The notes below the pieces were generated by a model, which was given only the letters and a program-made list of their open reading frames with translations, ran no database searches and was not told where the DNA came from. A program made the position numbers and the translations under genes. From Rhexocercosporidium sp. MPI-PUGE-AT-0058 (taxonomy: Eukaryota; Ascomycota; Leotiomycetes; Helotiales), in contig JAGTJL010000008.1 in NCBI GenBank assembly GCA_020746875.1, forward strand, positions 1,054,001 through 1,118,000: a stretch of DNA of 64,000 bases. Direction: 5' to 3'. The first letter of the stretch is position 1, and each line of letters begins with the position of its first letter. Shown piece after piece: positions 57,704 to 64,000 of this stretch.

Positions 57704-59615
57704 AGATGTATGATGTCTTCTATGAAGTCGTGCGTGGATGGAAGCTATTTGAGTGTGAGATGAATGTGTGGGCTGGTACGTTGGTTGAAGGGTATCATTG
57801 CTGCTGCTGCGATCATTATTTGACTTTCTGTCTGCTTTCACATATTTTCCTTGACAAGTCTCTTAATTGATCCTAGGACCTAGACAAAAACGAGATAGGT
57901 TCTACTGTACAATTCTCTAAAGACGATTTCTACCAAGGTCTACGAACTGCTCTTCGCTTTATTGTTATGCTGTTCTAAGTACTTAGGGAGGGAGGTAAGA
58001 CGTTCTCTCTCTCGCCTGTCGTATACGCCGCCCAATCCCAGAGCCTCACACGCCACCAAGCCCTGCTCTCGGACCGATATTCTGTTCCATCCAGAACAGC
58101 CTAGCTTGCAGACGTAGGGTCATCAAATCCAATGCGGGGGCTCGAAAGGTCACTACGTACATCAAATGCGAAATGCAACAAAAGACTAAACGTGTTTGTA
58201 ACGATACGGATGCGGTTTAATGATTGGTTAGGATGAGATCCGTGATCGTCGAGTCCAAGGAAGACATTACCTAATCGTAAGATGCATCGTTGGAGCTCTA
58301 TATAATATTTAAAATCTCCCAAAATTCTGTTAATGTACTTCGTTGCAGGGGTAATAGTTGTCAAAGCAGGCGGTGCTGATCTAAACTTAAGTAAGGAACA
58401 ATGCTCAGAATTTAAAAACCCTATTGGACAGTTTCCCTTGTTATCAACGAAGTCTCTAGAATTCTTGGCTACAACTATTACCCTGGCTACCAAAGTATGA
58501 CATCTGTCGCCGTCGTACCGCGGAGTATCACGTGTCAGAAATCTCAGCTCTCAGGAGTTCACACGGAAATCGAGAATTGAGTCGGACTAAAGCGTCAACT
58601 GTTACGTCATTTTATATTTTGCTACGTGCAACACAAATTTTCAGCAGGTTACTTGCTGTGAGAAGTGAATTTGATTTTGGGAGGGTTGGAGGTGAGGGTG
58701 TGCTTTGTTTACATCCGTTTGTGGCTAGTGAGGGGCAAGCGAGGCGTAACAATTGCATCACTTTGGTCATGCGATGCGCAACAAAAGATCTCTGCCGATT
58801 GTTCCCCGTGGTAAGTGAATGGGGCTGTATAAATGAGTGAAAGGTGAAGGTGTGCCTTGTTTACATCCGGGTCTGGCTTCTAGTGATAACCGAGGTGGTG
58901 GGTAAAGGGGACTGGGCATGAGGTAAGATCTTATTAGATGTCGGGGTTAAAATTGGTCATTTTCCTACGGATTCGATAGAGAACGTTCGATTTTCATAAG
59001 AACAAAGAGCTTAAGTGGTCGTTCAAGTCTCAATTTCGCTCGATGGTTTTGCGACACTTCGAATAGCGGACTTGGCGAGTTGTACCGTAAAAGGGAAGCT
59101 TAAACTTTTCAATGCGGAGAAGTGAGCTTTCTTGCATCCTTTTCCTTTTATGAAGGCTTTTTTACAAGGATCTGAGATGGCAGTGAGATGAGATTGAAAA
59201 CTACATCGGAGGCAGGGGATTTTGGACTTCTTCTAAGTAGTTTACAAGGCTTTGTCTAGTAGCTGAGGAAGATAGGAGGGATCTTAATATCTCCGCAGGC
59301 GCTGTAAGACAACAGGTAAGGTTTCACGTTCAGACTGATTTGGCCTGCGTTTAAGATGTAGCTGAGCATCTAACCTGGCATCCTATACCAATGCTTCGTG
59401 GGACTGGGTAACTCTTCCATGAGACAAATCACAGGATGACCCGAAGATAGATAAGCCATAGATTCCGCTATCAGACTGCAAGCAAAGAAAGCATCATCTC
59501 CACCAAAACATAGCACGTCTATGCCATCGCGAAGAAAAAACACCAGCATTCCAATTTTCATACAACTCGCAATCAGACAAATCTCATAAACCAACCCCCG
59601 CTCTCTGTCTCCCAG
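57704..59615. other. Intergenic, convergent 3' ends
   Basis: About 1.9 kb between the convergent 3' ends of the transporter and PEX11. No supported gene. It holds an imperfect direct repeat of about 40 bases: 58691-58732 and 58843-58886 share TTGTTTACATCCG and flanking words. A minus-strand frame at 58101-58493 shows no domain. Confidence 0.5.
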
Positions 59616-60372
59616 CTATGCAGTCTTCTTCCACACCGAGTACACACCAATCAAACTGCTAACCGTTCCAGCCAACCCAACGAACCCATCATCGAAATTC
59701 GTAAGTCCAATGGCTGAGGTGGGGACTGTGAGATCGCAAAGGTCGGAAATGAGTTGAAGGTTGATAGCGGCTCGCTCCCTGTACGGTTATTAGCTAAAAG
59801 TATAAATCGTGCGGGAATGGGGGACGGTACTTCTCAATTCTCTTCGCAGCCACGACTCCCTCCCCGTCCTCTTTGCTGATATGGCTCTGCTGCTGTCTCA
59901 AGTTGTACAGCGAATAAGTGCCGGAAACAGCACTGAACAGCAGCCCAAACATCCAAAACCTGTATGCCTCCTTGGCCAGCCTCTGCGTCAGAGGACTCTT
60001 CCTGATGCCCGCGGCATCCAAGTACGTTGCCGCATCCAAGGTCAGGTATCCGGCATATCCCAACTGTCGTCCCACAGCGCAGTACTTGATGACCGGGTCT
60101 AAATTCTTGGAATCTGCGGCGATGGCTGCAGCTTTGAAGTGCTCGACGTTCTTGCCTACGCGCATGAGCTTACGTGCCAGTCCGAACTGCTTCTTGATGG
60201 CATCGAAGGGGGCGATCTCCCCGGGCGTGCCATTCGTGCGGAAGAGGTACCAGGCGTAGAAGCGCGAGAAGTATTGGATTGTTCGCAGGAGCTTGTCGCG
60301 GCCCACGGTGGTGGCCACGAATTTGAGGTAATGGGACACGGAGGGATGGTAGACGAGGGAGTCGGCGACCAT
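59616..60372 (-). CDS. PEX11: Peroxisomal membrane protein Pex11
   Basis: Two exons (60372-59831 and 59778-59616, with a 52-base intron) give 234 aa. Pex11 remodels and divides peroxisomal membranes. The N-terminal amphipathic region is GRDKLLRTIQYFSRFYAWYL, followed by FGLARKLMRVGKNVEHF and a hydrophobic YRFWMFGLLFSAVSGTYSLY. The spliced C-terminus is KERAAINLQLISDLCDLTVP, then IGLTNFDDGFVGLAGTVSSL and ending YSVWKKTA, all expected for fungal Pex11. The unspliced frame would end seven codons after the donor. It is divergent from the DNA glycosylase gene. Confidence 0.95.
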
Positions 60373-60785
60373 GTTGACGGTTGTTTTGGTGGTCTTCGTT
60401 GATTGTAGATGTAGGTCGCGTGGTGCGGACTGTCAAGAGTGAAGAATGAAAGATGAGGTATGTGAGAGAGAAGTTAATGAAATGATGAGATGCTCGTGAA
60501 AGTCCGTCCCGGGAGGTTTCGATACAGCCATGAGGGGCCGAGGCATATCCGAAGGGCCCTGTTACCCCGAGACCACTGCCGATCGTCTGCCAGCTGGAGC
60601 CCCACATTCTAGATCTAGATCACGTGACCGTTATCACGCGTCAGTTGTCACGCTTACTCCCAGGTCCCTAGTTCTGCTCTGTCCTTCCAGCCAACTACCT
60701 CCTTGCTTACCTACAATTTCATGCTTTGGACTCTACAAGGCATAGACGTTTTGACGAGCTTACGTGTATCCAATTCAACGTCAAA
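60373..60785. promoter_or_regulatory. Bidirectional promoter PEX11/FPG
   Basis: 413 bases between divergent starts. A 10-base palindrome CTAGATCTAG (60609-60618) is directly followed by TCACGTGA (60620-60627), an E-box of the bHLH/Cbf1 type. The word GATCACGTGA is also found upstream of the VIVID gene (45792-45801). Confidence 0.6.
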
Positions 60786-62292
60786 ATGCCTGAGATAGCT
60801 GAAGGTAAATAAATTGCTTCTGTCCTAACAAATATCTATGACTCCATGATATCCTATACTAAATATGCCTCACAGTTGCACGGATTGTTCACCATATCAA
60901 GAAAAGCCTCGTAGGCAAGACTCTCTCAGTAGTTAAGGCTCAAGATGATGCGAACGTTTATGGCAAAGTTGGCACCAGCGCATCGGAGTTCCAGAAGTCG
61001 TTGACGGGGAAGAAAGTGCTGGATGCTGGCCAACAAGGAAAATACTTCTGGTACGTTTACTTCATATACTATTTCAACCAAAAAACTTTCTGTATCGAAT
61101 AGGCAGTACTAACCAGAGAGCAGGATGATCATGTCATCGCCCCCACATCCAGTGTTTCATTTCGGAATGACCGGCAAGCACCCAGCTTCACTTCCACTTT
61201 ATAAACTCTAACACCCTCCTCCAGGCTGGTTCAACATTCGAGGAGAGCAAACTGCCTACTATCGACCCAAGGAGACAGATGAAGAAGAGGTGTGGCCACC
61301 GAAGTTCTGGAAGTTCACTCTGGAGACCGACAGCGAGCCAAAGGTCGAAGCTGCATTTACAGATGCCCGGCGGTTTGGTCGCATTCGACTTGTTGATTGC
61401 GCTGCAGAAGATATCCGGAAGACGACGCCACTGAAAGAAAATGGACCCGATCCTGTCATCGACAGGGATGTGTTGACTGAGGAATGGCTTCTGGAGAAGA
61501 TGAAGAAGAGGCATGTCCCCGTGAAGGCTTTCATGCTGGATCAAGCAAATATCAGCGGTATTGGAAATTGGGTTGGGTACGCTCTCTTCTCCGACGGTCG
61601 CACCTAGAATCACTACTGACATGTGTAGTGATGAGATCATGTATCACGCAAAACTCCATCCGGAGCAATATACCGATAGCTTCAGTGCCGACCAAGTCAA
61701 GCAACTTCACACATCTATGCTCTTTGTATGCCAGACAGCAGTTGATAACTTGGCGGACTCGAGCAAGTTTCCCGAGGACTGGCTGTTCAAGCATCGATGG
61801 GGCAAGGGAAAGAAAGATGCAGCAACTACCTTACCCAATGGAGCGAAACTTACCTTCATTACCGTAGGTGGACGAACTTCATGTGTTGTACCAAGTGTTC
61901 AGAAGAAGACTGGACCAGTCGCTGCCGATGTGAATGGAAAAGTTTATGACGAGGACAGCGATGCAGATGCTAGCAAGGGAAAGAAGGGTGGGAGGGGTAA
62001 GGGAACTTCGTCAAAGAGGAAAGCTGTTTCGAAAGAAGATGAAGATGAAGAGATCGACGAACAGGCGATATCACCCGTCAAAAAGAAACGTGCGTCCGCC
62101 AGCAAGGAGGCGAAAGTCGAGGCCGATACCGACGAAGTTGTACAGCCAAAGACAGGGAGAGCGAAGAAGCCGAAGATAGAGGAAGAGGGAACCTCGACTT
62201 CTCTTCCAGTTTCCAAAAAGGCCAGTAAGAAAATCAAGGTCGAAGAGCAAGCCCAGAGCGGGAGACGTCGTTCAGGACGGATTACGAACTGA
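60786..62292 (+). CDS. Formamidopyrimidine-DNA glycosylase (zincless-finger type)
   Basis: Five exons (introns 60805-60875, 61051-61123, 61174-61224 and 61577-61628) encode 419 aa. The enzyme excises oxidised purines and nicks abasic sites in base excision repair. The mature start Pro-Glu-Ile-Ala-Glu-Val carries the catalytic Pro2 and Glu3. FHFGMTGWFNIRG is rebuilt across intron 3, FTDARRFGRIRL follows, and FMLDQANISGIGNWVGDEIM is the helix-two-turn-helix. VGGRTSCVVPSVQKKTG replaces the zinc finger, as in plant and fungal FPG proteins. Intron 3 has a GC donor (61174-61175, GCAAGC). The last 130 residues are a Lys/Glu-rich disordered tail suited to nuclear localisation and DNA contact. Confidence 0.94.
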
Positions 62293-63699
62293 AAAGTCTA
62301 ACTCATGATTTCGGACTAGTGTGAAGACGATTATGTACGATATTGGGAGAAAAAGCTTGGGGCGGTTACTCGATGTATTAACACAAATACGAAAAGATCG
62401 GATGGGTTGTACATGAGCAAGAAGGTTAAGGAGCAGATCAGTATGAGCAAAAGCTTCGTTGACACGTCAGCTTGCCTGGAGTAAATGTTTTCATTCGGAC
62501 CAGCAATCCCAAGTTTCGAGTTGTTTCTTGGACATTGCTTCTGGTGCTGCTCGGATCATCGATTCATCAAATGGAGCACCTCGTCAGCGCGGGGGACGGC
62601 AAAAGTCGTGGTTTCGCCGTTCCTCTCCGCACCTCGGATGGAGATCAAACCCAAGGGCTTGTTTTGTCTGGAAACCGTACTCGTACTCGGTCTGCTTGTC
62701 CTTACTTCGTCCTTTTGATTGTTATCTTGTTCCTCTCTTACAGTAGGTGTAAGACGGCGCAGCACTCTTCTTCTTCCGTTGTATTTTCGCCTTCGTTTCT
62801 TCCGCCTCTTTCATTGGTGATCGTTCTTTGCCAGTACTTGGCGGAAATGTACACTCGGCCTGTCTTTTTCCCGATCCGGGGCTTTCCTCTCCAGTCCGAT
62901 CTTATCCGTATCTTCAGTAGGTACAGTAGTACTTTGATCGAAGTCTTTCACACCAACCATCAGCGTTTAATTGATCAAGAACCGATGACAAAATATCTGG
63001 GGAAAGAGCCTCTTAAAACTTTCTTTTAGTATTTTGCCTGGATTAGCCCAATTAGTGTGCGCGTGGACAGACATGACAGGAAGCCATCGAGAGACCGTCT
63101 CAAGGCCGCCCGCCTGCTCCCAAAGCGTTGTCCAGCGGGGACAGATTAGATTCAATTGCGCCCCCCCGCATGCGGCGTTTGGTCATCGCGACATCTTTCC
63201 AATGGGAGAAGCTGCTCGGCGTTCGTTTGTGCCTCTAAACAATTCGCCATGCGACGAAGGTCTGGGCGGGCCATCTTGCCGTGCCCGGATCCCGGAAACT
63301 TCAGCATCCGTTCGGACTTGCCATGCGCTGAGTGGCCAGAATGACCATCGTGATGCCCACTTTCTTCGTATTCTTCTTCGAATTCGCATGCAGGGCCCCC
63401 TGGGTGGGAGGAACGAACTCTGGACTATCCCGTACAATCAATCGGGCCAGGGCGGAATGGCCGCCCCTCCCCAAGACGGCAGCGGTCTTGCACCTGAAAT
63501 TGTTCGTTCGGTCTTGGGAAAGTCGGTCTTGGGTTGTTTCTATCTCTTCTCTCCGAAACCCCTTCTTGTCGCTGCAATTGACTTCAAAAAAGTCGGCTCC
63601 AACTTCCTGATGTCGTCTTAATTATAACCTTCTTTCCTCTCCTTGAGACATTGTATTTCCTAATTCCTTTCCCCGCGATACTTGCGGGCTATCTTCATC
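62293..63699. other. Intergenic, upstream of ABC transporter
   Basis: About 1.4 kb. Frames here (for example plus 63034-63621) have no domain and probably reflect 5' leader or promoter sequence of the PDR transporter. No repeat was noted. Confidence 0.5.
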
Positions 63700-64000
63700 A
63701 TGGCATCCGCTACCCCGTTTGGCGTCTTGCCCCAGGCTGAAGCTGTTGCGCAAACAGTAGAGGAGAAGATAAACCCGACCGACGACAGCTATGCAAAAGA
63801 GACTGGAGGACAGCCGAGCGAGAAGACCGGACATGAATCATTACTAGATTCTGCAGATGAAGAAGACTTGAAGCCCCAAATCCATGAACTGGCGCGAGCT
63901 CTCACATACCACTCAGTGAAGGACGGAGCAGGAGACTACATCAACCCTTTCGAAGAGACCAACAATCCAATCCTAGACCCTAGATCCGACAGTTTCAACT
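63700..64000 (+). CDS. PDR-type ABC transporter, N-terminal start
   Basis: The gene is cut by the right edge after about 100 codons. ATG 63700 opens MASATPFGVLPQAEAVAQTV, and the later segment IHELARALTYHSV, then YINPFEETNNPILDPRSDSF, is the N-terminal PDR motif (ELARxLT...NPF...DPxLDP) that precedes the first nucleotide-binding domain of full-size ABC-G pumps. These efflux toxic compounds such as azoles at the plasma membrane. The catalytic Walker motifs lie beyond the window, so intactness cannot be judged. Confidence 0.75.
   Translation, partial: MASATPFGVLPQAEAVAQTVEEKINPTDDSYAKETGGQPSEKTGHESLLDSADEEDLKPQIHELARALTYHSVKDGAGDYINPFEETNNPILDPRSDSFN

Noticed and set aside
63034..63621. Plus-strand ORF of 195 codons before the ABC transporter
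   Set aside because: Low-complexity Pro/Arg/Ser mix without a domain; fits leader or promoter sequence better than a gene.
1..64000. CRISPR array, phage, insertion sequence, tRNA or rRNA
   Set aside because: No regular spaced repeats, inverted-repeat-bounded transposase or clear cloverleaf were found by eye; tRNAs with introns could be missed without a covariance search.

Overview
The window is nuclear DNA of a filamentous ascomycete (Pezizomycotina). The genes carry short introns, mostly 46-158 bases, with GTANGT-like donors and CTAAC-type branch points. Intergenic spaces run from 0.2 to over 4 kb. The gene set (RGS-LOV and VIVID blue-light receptors, an AA9 oxygenase, a type III polyketide synthase, a TOK channel, a PDR transporter) is typical of the group. 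The RGS-LOV protein resembles the Botrytis BcLOV4 type, so Leotiomycetes is my best guess; this is inference. There is no bacterial or viral block and no CRISPR array, and I could find no tRNA or rRNA gene by eye.

Layout. 1-4.3 kb: the 5' part of a short-chain dehydrogenase, BUD22, a small membrane protein and a J-domain protein. 4.3-8.4 kb: a gene-poor stretch with a decayed ankyrin-repeat gene. 8.4-15.4 kb: an AA9-type oxygenase with an Asp-rich tail, a type III polyketide synthase, and an AT-hook/zinc-finger protein. 15.4-20.8 kb: an AT-rich block and a Gln-rich orphan protein. 20.8-26.6 kb: an RGS-LOV photoreceptor and a BBE-like FAD oxidoreductase. 26.6-35 kb: a large acidic PUA-like protein, a TOK-type potassium channel with an apparent frameshift, and alanine aminotransferase. 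35-40 kb: a tandem pair of uncharacterised fungal-family genes and a tiny Cys-rich ORF.

40-45.3 kb: the cap methyltransferase ABD1 divergent from the proteasome subunit RPN7, then a VIVID-type LOV photoreceptor. 45.3-49.8 kb: a decayed Zn2Cys6-type regulator and empty DNA. 49.8-53.6 kb: the helicase MAK5 divergent from the tRNA methyltransferase TRM7. 53.6-64 kb: a monocarboxylate-type MFS transporter, PEX11 divergent from a formamidopyrimidine-DNA glycosylase, and the start of a PDR-type ABC transporter at the right edge.

How the genes relate. This is mostly ordinary chromosome without clusters. Several housekeeping genes are paired head to head over short shared promoters (SDR/BUD22, ABD1/RPN7, MAK5/TRM7, PEX11/FPG). 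The ABD1/RPN7 and MAK5/TRM7 promoters share two identical sequence elements. The most notable items are two different LOV receptors about 22 kb apart, a likely light-response site upstream of the VIVID gene, two GC-AG introns that complete conserved motifs, a homopolymer frameshift in the potassium channel, and an AA9 protein with an altered active-site neighbour. I see no clearly new multi-gene system. The least explained candidate is the gene pair at 35.5-38.5 kb.
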